A program made the translations under genes and the position numbers. Shown in pieces: positions 1 through 5,321 of a stretch of 6,000 nucleotides of DNA. The notes below the pieces were generated by a model. The model was not told where the DNA came from. It made no database searches and saw only the letters and a program-made list of their open reading frames with translations. How positions within the stretch are numbered: position 1 is the stretch's first letter; each line of letters opens with the position of its first letter. The DNA lies in the NCBI GenBank assembly GCA_903876615.1, contig CAIRAS010000506.1, positions 1 to 6,000 of the forward strand. Reading direction: 5' to 3'. The DNA comes from an uncultured Holophagaceae bacterium (lineage in GTDB: Bacteria > Acidobacteriota > Holophagae > Holophagales > Holophagaceae).

Positions 1-108
1 ACCGTCCGCCGCAGCCGCGGCCGCGACATCCAGGGCGCCTGCGGGCAGCTGGTGAAGGCGGCCGGCGTGGGGCGCAAGGTCAACGAGGCCAGGCAGGAAC
101 GGGAATAG
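1..108 (+). CDS. rlmN: RlmN C-terminal fragment (23S rRNA A2503 / tRNA A37 C2-methyltransferase), 5' end outside window
   Basis: The open frame runs from the first base to a TAG at 106-108 and encodes 35 residues. The segment RRSRGRDIQGACGQL closely matches the conserved C-terminal signature of the radical-SAM methyltransferase RlmN (in the family R-x-x-RG-x-DI-x-AACGQL). RlmN methylates C2 of A2503 in 23S rRNA, and of A37 in some tRNAs, in the cytoplasm. Its CxxxC iron-sulfur motif and methyl-carrying cysteine would lie upstream and cannot be seen. The Cys in GACGQL is the position expected for the second conserved, mechanistically important cysteine, and it is present. After this motif comes a short basic/acidic tail (VKAAGVGRKVNEARQERE), a common kind of ending for the family. 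The paralogue Cfr shares the fold, so the exact subfamily cannot be settled from 35 residues. The identification rests on one motif but that motif is distinctive. Confidence 0.8.
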   Translation, partial: TVRRSRGRDIQGACGQLVKAAGVGRKVNEARQERE

Positions 109-421
109 AAGCCGGGGTTGCAATCCTCCTTGAGAACCTGAGGCAGGGGGGCGCATGGGCCGAGTTCAGGGCAAGGACTCTTTCACACGCATTTTCCTTA
201 TCCCCATCCATCCGCAGTTATCCCCGTCGTCAGTTGCTTCTCGATGCAGTCGGCAACCCGAGGGGCCAAAGACAATCTCCTTTGACGGGGATAACTGCGG
301 ATGGACGGGGATGAAAGATCAAAGAAAAGCAAGCTCACCCCAGGCACCTTGCGTCCTCGCTTTTCCCATCTGCTGCGTTCTCCCCTTTGCCTTTTCTCCC
401 CGTTCCAGGGACTCTTTTGTC
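109..421. other. Intergenic region between rlmN and dut, mostly a repeat element
   Basis: No convincing gene lies here. The frame used by dut stays open upstream to an ATG at 155, but the extra 89 residues have no dUTPase character and run straight through an inverted repeat, so they are most likely non-coding. The stretch contains the long inverted repeat at 198-314, a pyrimidine-rich run at about 349-406 just before dut, and a pair of 9-base direct repeats (GGACTCTTT) at 175-183 and 409-417 that bracket the repeat-bearing part. No Rho-independent terminator is evident after rlmN: the only stem near the stop (CCTC 125-128 with GAGG 140-143) is four base pairs with no T tract. No confident -35/-10 pair for dut is visible. 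Confidence 0.6.
198..314. repeat. Long inverted repeat with 29-base arms and internal 20-base periodicity
   Basis: Arms at 200-228 and 284-312 are complementary at 28 of 29 positions (the only mismatch is A206 against C306), with a further G-T and A-T pair extending outwards to 198 and 314. The loop is 55 bases (229-283) and can form a small inner stem, GTTGC 233-237 with GCAAC 253-257. Each arm is itself two copies of a 9-base unit spaced 20 bases apart: ATCCCCATC at 200-208 and ATCCCCGTC at 220-228 on the left, GACGGGGAT at 284-292 and 304-312 on the right. The element therefore holds four copies of one unit in mirror arrangement. It resembles dispersed intergenic palindromic elements found in many environmental bacteria, but whether it is dispersed in this genome cannot be told from one copy. 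It could act as a structured RNA in a dut leader, as a protein-binding site, or as a MITE-like remnant. Confidence 0.85.
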
Positions 422-877
422 ATGCGCATCCCGGTTCATCAGCTTCCCCACGGCCTCGGCCTCGACCTGCCCTCGGCGGCCACGGCCCACGCGGCGGGCA
501 TGGACCTGCGGGCGGCGCTGCCTGAGGGCGAAGTCTGGGCGCTGGCACCGGGCGCGCGGCGGCTCGTGCCCACGGGGCTGGTGCTGGCCATCCCGCCGGG
601 CTTCGAAGCCCAGGTGCGGCCCCGCTCGGGGCTGGCGCTGAAGCACGGCCTCACGGTACTCAACGCGCCGGGCACCATCGACGCGGACTACCGCGGTGAG
701 GTGCAGGTGCTGCTCATCAACCATGGCGACCAGCCCTTCGAGCTGCGCCGGAGCGAGCGCATCGCCCAGCTGCTGGTGGCCCCCGTGGCCAGCTGGACCT
801 GGGTGCCCGAGCCCAGTGTCGAAGCCCTCGGTGACACCGATCGCGGCAGCGGCGGCTACGGCAGCACCGGGCGCTGA
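422..877 (+). CDS. dut: Deoxyuridine 5'-triphosphate nucleotidohydrolase (dUTPase)
   Basis: This 151-residue protein hydrolyses dUTP to dUMP and pyrophosphate, keeping uracil out of DNA and supplying dUMP for thymidylate synthesis. It is cytoplasmic and expected to be a homotrimer. All five trimeric-dUTPase motifs are in order: motif 1 AAGMDLRA (24-31), motif 2 PRSGLALK (67-74), motif 3 GTIDADYRG (84-92) with catalytic Asp87 and the Tyr90 that discriminates against ribose, motif 4 RIAQLLV (113-119), and the glycine-rich motif 5 [10 protein letters not shown] (141-150). Motif 5 normally has Phe where this protein has Tyr146; both are aromatic and can stack on uracil. I chose the ATG at 422 because it gives the usual family length (about 150 residues) and starts just before the first strand. 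An in-frame ATG at 155 would add 89 unrelated residues. The ribosome-binding site is weak: AGGG at 407-410, 11 bases upstream. The gene stands alone between two long palindromes. Confidence 0.96.
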   Translation: MRIPVHQLPHGLGLDLPSAATAHAAGMDLRAALPEGEVWALAPGARRLVPTGLVLAIPPGFEAQVRPRSGLALKHGLTVLNAPGTIDADYRGEVQVLLINHGDQPFELRRSERIAQLLVAPVASWTWVPEPSVEALGDTDRGSGGYGSTGR

Positions 878-913
878 GGTCCGGCTGCCAGGTATCCAAA
901 GAGATAACGATTG

Positions 914-984
914 CCACCAAGGCACCAAGACACCAAGAAAGAAAAAGGAAGCCGGCTTTTCTTGGTGCCTTGGTGTCTTGGTGG
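914..984. repeat. Long imperfect palindrome built from an 8-base repeat (ACCAAGRC)
   Basis: Arms at 914-940 and 958-984 pair at 25 of 27 positions around a 17-base loop. Each arm is a run of an 8-base direct repeat: on the left ACCAAGGC, ACCAAGAC, ACCAAGAA from 916, and the reverse complement of the same unit on the right. The two mismatches (G922 with T976, A930 with C968) arise because the GGC and GAC units occur in opposite order in the two arms. The loop edge carries a perfect 10-base palindrome, AAGCCGGCTT (949-958). The element starts 37 bases after the dut stop and no T tract follows, so it is not a classical intrinsic terminator, though such a stem could block 3' exonucleases or slow transcription. 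The CACCAAG-repeat composition is, from memory, a recurring kind of intergenic repeat in environmental genomes. It differs in sequence from the palindrome upstream of dut. Confidence 0.85.
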
Positions 985-1014
985 TTCAGCTTTGGGCGTG
1001 AATACAGGTCCCCC

Positions 1015-1044
1015 CTAGAATTCAGGCCGTGCCAGGACTAGAAT
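1015..1044 (+). promoter_or_regulatory. Direct repeat CTAGAAT x2, possible promoter region of the hydrolase-peptidase operon
   Basis: The 7-base sequence CTAGAAT occurs at 1015-1021 and 1038-1044, 23 bases apart, in the short gap between the palindrome and the hydrolase start. TAGAAT at 1039-1044 resembles a -10 hexamer (TATAAT with one change) and lies 24 bases before the start codon. No good TTGACA-like hexamer sits 16-18 bases upstream of it. The promoter reading is therefore only a suggestion; the direct repeat itself is certain. Confidence 0.3.
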
Positions 1045-1068
1045 CAGTGTTGTAACACCGGAGGTCCC

Positions 1069-1827
1069 ATGCGCCGCGCCGCCCTTGCCCTTTCTCTCGC
1101 TGTCCTGCCCGCCTTGGCCGGGGAGCCGCTGGCCTACCAGGAAGGCCCCACGAAGTTGGCGGGCTACTTGGCCCGGCCCGCCGAGGCCAAGGGCAAGGTG
1201 CCGGGCGTGGTGGTGGTCCACCAGTGGATGGGGCTCTCGGATCACGAGCGCAGGGTTTCTGACGACCTGGCCAAGCTGGGCTATGTGGCCCTGGCCGCGG
1301 ACATCTATGGCGAGGGGGTGCGCCCCCAGACGGGCGGCGAGGCCGGGAAGCTGGCGGGAACTTACAAAGGTGACCGGGCCCTCTACCGGCGCCGCGTGGC
1401 TGCGGCCCTCGAGGCCCTGAAGGCGCAGAAGGGGGTGGATGCCTCCCGCCTGGCCGTCATCGGCTACTGCTTCGGTGGGACTGGGGCCCTGGAGGCTGCC
1501 CGGGGCGGCCTGCCCGTGAAGGCCGTCATCTCCTTCCATGGGGGCCTGGATGTGCCCACGGGCTACGTGCCGGGGCCCCTCACGGCCAAGGTGCTGGTCT
1601 GCCACGGCGCTGACGATCCCTACGAACCCGCTGCCGAGGTGGCGGCCTTCCAGGATGAGATGCGCAAGGCCAAGGCCGACTATGTCTTCATCGCCTACGC
1701 CGGGGCCGTGCACGCCTTCACCCAGAAGGAGGCCGGCAACGACAACAGCAAGGGCGCCGCCTACAACGAGGTCGCCCATCGCCGCAGCTGGCGGCATATG
1801 CAGGATTTCCTCAAGGAAAACCTCTAA
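1069..1827 (+). CDS. Secreted dienelactone hydrolase-family alpha/beta hydrolase
   Basis: The protein has 252 residues. Residues 1-18 (two Arg, a hydrophobic Ala/Leu stretch, then ALAG) look like a Sec signal peptide with cleavage near A17/G18, so it probably acts in the periplasm or outside the cell. The rest is one dienelactone hydrolase domain: an early strand PGVVVVHQWMG (45-55), the nucleophile elbow GYCFGG with Cys134 in place of Ser, Asp183 in HGADDP, and His215 in AGAVHAFTQ. The Cys-Asp-His triad is typical of this family, which hydrolyses lactones and esters; the characterised members open dienelactone in chlorocatechol breakdown. No catechol-pathway genes are nearby and the export signal argues against that role here, so the substrate is unknown. 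The start is supported by a strong Shine-Dalgarno, GGAGG at 1060-1064, four bases before ATG. The M28 peptidase gene follows 38 bases downstream and is probably co-transcribed. Confidence 0.9.
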   Translation: MRRAALALSLAVLPALAGEPLAYQEGPTKLAGYLARPAEAKGKVPGVVVVHQWMGLSDHERRVSDDLAKLGYVALAADIYGEGVRPQTGGEAGKLAGTYKGDRALYRRRVAAALEALKAQKGVDASRLAVIGYCFGGTGALEAARGGLPVKAVISFHGGLDVPTGYVPGPLTAKVLVCHGADDPYEPAAEVAAFQDEMRKAKADYVFIAYAGAVHAFTQKEAGNDNSKGAAYNEVAHRRSWRHMQDFLKENL

Positions 1828-1841
1828 GGAGCCCGCCCGGC

Positions 1842-1868
1842 TAAGGTGGACCCTGGGAGACCACCTTG
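1842..1868 (+). promoter_or_regulatory. Hairpin overlapping the peptidase start codon, with the ribosome-binding site in its loop
   Basis: AAGGTGG at 1843-1849 pairs perfectly with CCACCTT at 1861-1867, and T1842-G1868 adds a wobble pair. The 11-base loop (1850-1860) contains GGGAGA (1855-1860), the likely Shine-Dalgarno of the next gene, while all three bases of its TTG start (1866-1868) fall in the stem. Such a structure could limit initiation, or couple it to ribosomes finishing the upstream hydrolase gene 15 bases before the stem. The stem is seen in the sequence; its regulatory role is inference. Confidence 0.45.
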
Positions 1869-3395
1869 AAACTGATCCTACTCGCCCTGCTTGCCTGTCT
1901 CAGCCTAATGGCCCAGGTTCCGCGCCTGGACGAGTCCACGCTCCGGGCCCACCTGGCTTTCCTCGCGGATGATGTCCTCGAGGGCCGCGGCACGGGGCAG
2001 CGGGGCGGCGAGCTGGCCGTGCGCTACCTGGAGACCCAGCTGCAGGCGCTGGGCTTGGCGCCCGCGAATGGCACCAGCTACCGGCAGCAGGTGAAGCTCG
2101 CAGGCCTGCGTCTGGAGCCCACCGCCAGCAGCCTCCGCTTCGAGGGCCCGCAGGGCGCGCTGACGCCGTCCCTGGGCGACGAGCTGGCCCTGGGCGCGGC
2201 GGCTCCTGAGGCGCTGCTGGCCGTGGACGCACCCCTGGTCTTCGTGGGCCACGGCATCGCCGATGGCCACCGGGACGACTACAAGGGCCTGGACGTGCGT
2301 GGCCGCATCCTGGTGATGCTGGTGGGCGACCGCAAGAACGGCCCGCCCATGCCCCTCTGCTGCGAGGCGGAGAACTACGAGGGGCGCTGGACCTACAAGT
2401 TCGAGGAGGCCCGTCGTCGGGGCGCCGCAGGGGCGCTGCTCATCCACACGGACGCTTCGGCGGGCTACGGCTGGGCCGTGGTGCGCAACAGCTGGTCCCA
2501 GGAGCGCTTCCAGCGGGCTGGCTCGGGGCAGCCGGGCGCGGTGCAGGGGTGGTTGACGGAGGTCGCCGCCCGGCGTGTCTTCGCGCTGGCCGGACGCGAT
2601 CTCCAGGCCCTCGTCGCCGGGGCCGATGCCCTGACCTTCCAGCCAGTGCCGCTGGACCTTCGCGCCCGGGGCACCGTGCGCACCACCATGCGGACCCTGG
2701 ACCAGTGGAACGTCGCGGGCCTGCTGCGTGGCCGGGATCTGAAGCGGTCCCGGGAGCTGGTGATCTACTCCGCCCACTGGGACCACTTCGGCAAGGGCGC
2801 CGACGGGGCCATCTACACCGGGGCTGTGGACAACGCCACGGGCTGCGCCGGGGTGCTGGCGATTGCCAAGGCCTTGGCGGCGAAACCCCTGGCCCGCAGC
2901 GTCCTGTTCTTCTTCCCCTGCGCGGAAGAGCAGGGCCTCCTGGGGTCCGCCGCCTATGTGGAGGCGCCCCTCTGGCCCCTGGCCCGCACCCGACTGGTGA
3001 TCAACTTGGAGAGCCTCAACGTCGTGGGACCCACCCGGGACATCGGCCTGCTGGGCTCCTCCGAGCCCGCGCTGCTGAAGCTGTGTGTCCGGGCCGCCGC
3101 AGCTACGGGGCTCGTGCTCACGCCGCCCAAGGCCGATCCGGCCGGACTCTGCTTCCGCACGGACCATTTCCCCTTCGCCAAGGTCGGTGTGCCCGCGCTG
3201 TCGCCCGGCTTCTCCCTGGATGGCGGCTGGGACTACCTGGGCGACAAGGCCACCGCCCAGGCCAAGGCCGCGGCCTTCATGGGTCGTTATCATCGGCCCA
3301 CAGACCGCTACGACCCCGCCTGGAACCTGGAGGGGCTGCAGCAGCAGCTGCGCTTCGCGCTGGAGCTGGGCCGGCTCGCGGCTAGCGCCCGGTAG
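1866..3395 (+). CDS. Secreted M28-family zinc metallopeptidase with protease-associated (PA) domain
   Basis: The protein has 509 residues. Residues 1-16 (one Lys, then a hydrophobic run ending LMA) form a short Sec signal with likely cleavage at A16/Q17; Cys11 after LLA makes a lipoprotein signal possible but the hydrophobic stretch before it would be very short. Residues about 120-230 fit a PA domain inserted before the catalytic part (LVFVGHGI at 124-131, GRILVMLVGDR at 146-156, RGAAGALLIHT at 185-195). The catalytic domain covers about 295-480 with the two-zinc M28 ligands: His304 in SAHWDHFG, bridging Asp322 in VDNATG, Glu354 (general base) and Glu355 in AEEQG, Glu382 in INLES, and His434 in RTDHFPF. 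Position 382 is usually Asp. The family comprises aminopeptidases and carboxypeptidases removing terminal residues from peptides; the substrate here cannot be predicted. The TTG start is chosen because it alone gives a full signal peptide and has GGGAGA five bases upstream; the next in-frame ATG (1908, Met15) would remove the signal. The 3' end overlaps the convergent minus-strand gene by 14 bases. Confidence 0.92.
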   Translation: MKLILLALLACLSLMAQVPRLDESTLRAHLAFLADDVLEGRGTGQRGGELAVRYLETQLQALGLAPANGTSYRQQVKLAGLRLEPTASSLRFEGPQGALTPSLGDELALGAAAPEALLAVDAPLVFVGHGIADGHRDDYKGLDVRGRILVMLVGDRKNGPPMPLCCEAENYEGRWTYKFEEARRRGAAGALLIHTDASAGYGWAVVRNSWSQERFQRAGSGQPGAVQGWLTEVAARRVFALAGRDLQALVAGADALTFQPVPLDLRARGTVRTTMRTLDQWNVAGLLRGRDLKRSRELVIYSAHWDHFGKGADGAIYTGAVDNATGCAGVLAIAKALAAKPLARSVLFFFPCAEEQGLLGSAAYVEAPLWPLARTRLVINLESLNVVGPTRDIGLLGSSEPALLKLCVRAAAATGLVLTPPKADPAGLCFRTDHFPFAKVGVPALSPGFSLDGGWDYLGDKATAQAKAAAFMGRYHRPTDRYDPAWNLEGLQQQLRFALELGRLAASAR

Positions 3396-4266
3396 TAATG
3401 GCCTCGTGGGCCGAGCCACCGGCCTTCACCTTGCTGTAGTCCAGCTGGCTGCCCCGCAGGCTGTGGGGGATCACGTACACCACGATCATGGCCACCGTGG
3501 CCAGCGCCACGCCCACGCGGCTCCAGGCCTCCCGGGGATGTACGCGGGGGCCGGCTGCCAGGGCCGCCAACACCCAGGCCAGCCACATGAGCAGGGTCTT
3601 GTTGTCCGTGAGGTCGTAGCCGAAGGGCCAGCCGGTCCAGTAGGCCCCGAAGGCGTACTTCTGCACCATGGGGCCCAGGATGAGGCCACCCACGGTCATG
3701 AAGACCAAGGTCACCCACAGGTGGCGGCGGGGCACCGTCTGGCCGAAGAGGCAGCCCAGGGCGGTGCGGAGGCCCAGCATCACCGCCATGAACATCATGA
3801 ACACATGGGGTAGCAGCACGGTGAGGGGCACCGGGCCCTTGAAGCGCAGTACGATGGGATCGGCCTTGGGGATGCGCACCAGCTCCTGGCCCGCACCCAC
3901 TTCCACGCTGTACTCCACCTTGCCTGCCGGGGGTTGGATGGGCAGGTAGCCGGCGAGCTCGGCCTTGCCGCTCTTCGTCTCCTGGACCAGGGGCTGGCGG
4001 GTCCAGGCTTCCTGAGTGGGGTAGTGCCGCCAGACCAGGGTGCCGGGCACGCCGGTGTCCGGCAGGGCCACGCGGGCTTCACGCACCGTCTCCTGGCTGC
4101 GGACCAGGCTGTAGGCCACGTCCTTGCCTGCAATGGCAGCCTTGCCGCGCAGGGGGTAGGTGGGGCCAGTCTTGCGCTGATAGATCAAGGCGGTGGCCAT
4201 GAGCAGGGCGGCGGCGGTCCAGAGGAGGACGGAGCGGGTTCGGGAGATGGGCGGAGTCGTCGACAT
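3382..4266 (-). CDS. Uncharacterised five-helix membrane protein with a large periplasmic domain
   Basis: I do not recognise a named family for this 294-residue protein. Visible features: a basic N-terminus (RTR at 9-11), a first helix at about 12-29, a soluble stretch of about 115 residues (30-145) rich in alternating beta-like segments and probably an immunoglobulin-like sandwich, then four helices at about 147-166, 183-201, 224-240 and 250-267. The positive-inside rule (RT..PRRH at 167-182 and RVHPREAWSR at 241-250 cytoplasmic) puts the soluble domain and the C-terminus in the periplasm. The loop KYAFGAYWTGWPFGYDLTDN (203-222) and IPHSLRGSQLDY (266-277) look like conserved functional patches. 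His154 within helix 2 and His268 at the end of helix 5 could bind metal or haem. The gene lies 11 bases after rsmH on the same strand and is probably in its operon. No strong Shine-Dalgarno precedes the ATG. I have an impression of similar proteins in Bacteroidota and Acidobacteriota, without any assigned function. Confidence 0.85.
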   Translation of the reverse strand: MSTTPPISRTRSVLLWTAAALLMATALIYQRKTGPTYPLRGKAAIAGKDVAYSLVRSQETVREARVALPDTGVPGTLVWRHYPTQEAWTRQPLVQETKSGKAELAGYLPIQPPAGKVEYSVEVGAGQELVRIPKADPIVLRFKGPVPLTVLLPHVFMMFMAVMLGLRTALGCLFGQTVPRRHLWVTLVFMTVGGLILGPMVQKYAFGAYWTGWPFGYDLTDNKTLLMWLAWVLAALAAGPRVHPREAWSRVGVALATVAMIVVYVIPHSLRGSQLDYSKVKAGGSAHEAITTGR

Positions 4267-4277
4267 AGCCGACCATT

Positions 4278-5321
4278 CTATCCCAGGGTCGGCACCCTCG
4301 CCCAGCGCAGCTTCGCGCTGGTGGACCGGGGGTTGGAGCGGCGCTCCTCGGCCGAGGCCCGCACGGGCTCCGGCGCCACGGCAGCGTAGACGCCGTCCCG
4401 CAGGCCCTGCTGGAAGGACTTCTTCACCCGGCGGTCTTCGCCGGAGTGGAAGGTCAGGATCGCCACGCGGCCTCCGGGCTTGAGGCAGCCCGGCAGCAGG
4501 GACAGGAACTGGTCCAGCACCGTGAGCTCGTCGTTCACCGCGATGCGCAGGGCCTGGAAGGTGCGCTGGAGGGACTTCTTGGTCTCCCCCTCCTGCTCGT
4601 CCCCGGGCACTTCCAGGCGCAGGGCCGTTCGCACCCGCTCAGCCAGTTCCCGGGTGGTGCGGATCGAGGCGCCCTGGACTGCGCGGGCGATGGCCGCGGC
4701 GTGGGGTTCATCGGCGTTCTCCACCAGCAGCTCCGCCAGGGTCGCCTCATCCAGGGTGGCCAGTAGGTCCGCGGCTGAGCGGCCACGGTTGGGATTGAGG
4801 CGCAGGTCCAGGGGGCCGTCGGCCTTCCAGGTAAAGCCCCGGGCGGGGTTGTCGATCTGCATGGAGGACACGCCCAGGTCCGCCAGCACCAGGTCGAAGC
4901 CCCCGGACTCGGCTTGCAGTCGCGGCAGGCCCGCGAAGTTCATGCGGCGCACCGTGAGCACGTCCTCGCCGAAGCCGAGCTCTCGCAGCCGGGCCTCAGC
5001 GCGCGGCAGCTCCAGGGGATCCACATCCACGCCAAACAGGCGTCCGCCGGGCAGCAGGCGGGGCAGCAGCTCCCGCGTGTGGCCGCCATAGCCCAGGGTG
5101 GCGTCCAGGGCCACCTCGCCGGGTTGGGGGGCCAGCACCGCGAGGATCTCCTCGACGCAGATGGGCCGGTGCGTCCCCGCCGGCGTGTGGCCCCGGGCGA
5201 TGACCTTGTCCAGCTCCGCAGCGTGGTCGCCGGGTGCCAGCTCCTTGTACTTCTCCTGGAAGCGCCGCGGATGCGTCCCCTTGTAGCGGACCCGGCGGCG
5301 GGGGACTTCGTCAGCACTCAT
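4278..5321 (-). CDS. rsmH: RsmH-type 16S rRNA (cytosine-1402 N4)-methyltransferase, N-terminally extended
   Basis: The protein has 347 residues against about 300-315 for typical RsmH (MraW), which uses SAM to methylate N4 of C1402 in the ribosomal P site. Signature segments are all present: THRPICVEEIL (50-60), SAM-binding motif DATLGYGGHTRELL (73-86), acidic end of the second strand GVDVDPLEL (97-105), VLADLGVSSMQIDNPARGF (145-163), DGPLDLRLNP (168-177), VNDEL (262-266) and LTFHSGEDRRVKKSF (289-303); the last is usually FHSLEDR, with Leu here replaced by Gly. Ahead of the usual start lie about 48 extra residues including VRYKGTHPRRFQEKYKEL (11-28), basic and probably helical. From memory a clade of longer RsmH-like proteins shares this head and the phrase RMNFAG (126-131), so specificity for C1402 is likely but not certain. 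The gene is not next to mraZ, ftsL or ftsI as in division clusters. Its ATG overlaps the stop of the upstream hydrolase (ATGA), indicating translational coupling. Confidence 0.9.
   Translation of the reverse strand: MSADEVPRRRVRYKGTHPRRFQEKYKELAPGDHAAELDKVIARGHTPAGTHRPICVEEILAVLAPQPGEVALDATLGYGGHTRELLPRLLPGGRLFGVDVDPLELPRAEARLRELGFGEDVLTVRRMNFAGLPRLQAESGGFDLVLADLGVSSMQIDNPARGFTWKADGPLDLRLNPNRGRSAADLLATLDEATLAELLVENADEPHAAAIARAVQGASIRTTRELAERVRTALRLEVPGDEQEGETKKSLQRTFQALRIAVNDELTVLDQFLSLLPGCLKPGGRVAILTFHSGEDRRVKKSFQQGLRDGVYAAVAPEPVRASAEERRSNPRSTSAKLRWARVPTLG

Noticed and set aside
282..310. TTGACG at 282-287 as a -35 box for dut
   Set aside because: It lies inside the right palindrome arm and no TATAAT-like hexamer follows at 16-18 bases.
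155..421. N-terminal extension of dUTPase starting at ATG 155 (89 extra residues)
   Set aside because: The extension has no dUTPase features, runs through the inverted repeat, and the ATG at 422 gives the standard family length with motif 1 at the expected position.
914..984. Intrinsic terminator for dut
   Set aside because: The stem is long but is not GC-dense at the loop side and is followed by TTCAGCTTTGGG rather than a T tract; it fits a repeat element better.
914..984. CRISPR array (repeated short units near each other, also considered for 198-314)
   Set aside because: Units are 8-9 bases at 8- or 20-base spacing with no unique spacers of regular length and no cas genes.
1015..1797. 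Minus-strand open frame of 260 codons opposite the dienelactone hydrolase
   Set aside because: Low-complexity Gly/His/Leu translation with no recognisable domain; the plus strand has a complete catalytic triad and signal peptide.
2549..3385. Plus-strand open frame of 278 codons in a second frame within the peptidase gene
   Set aside because: Arg/Gly/Pro-rich shadow of the peptidase reading frame with no domain.
1905..3419. Long open frame of 504 codons on the minus strand
   Set aside because: It lies antisense to the M28 peptidase, whose motifs are unambiguous. Its His/Gln/Gly-rich translation is what GC-rich codon bias produces on the opposite strand.
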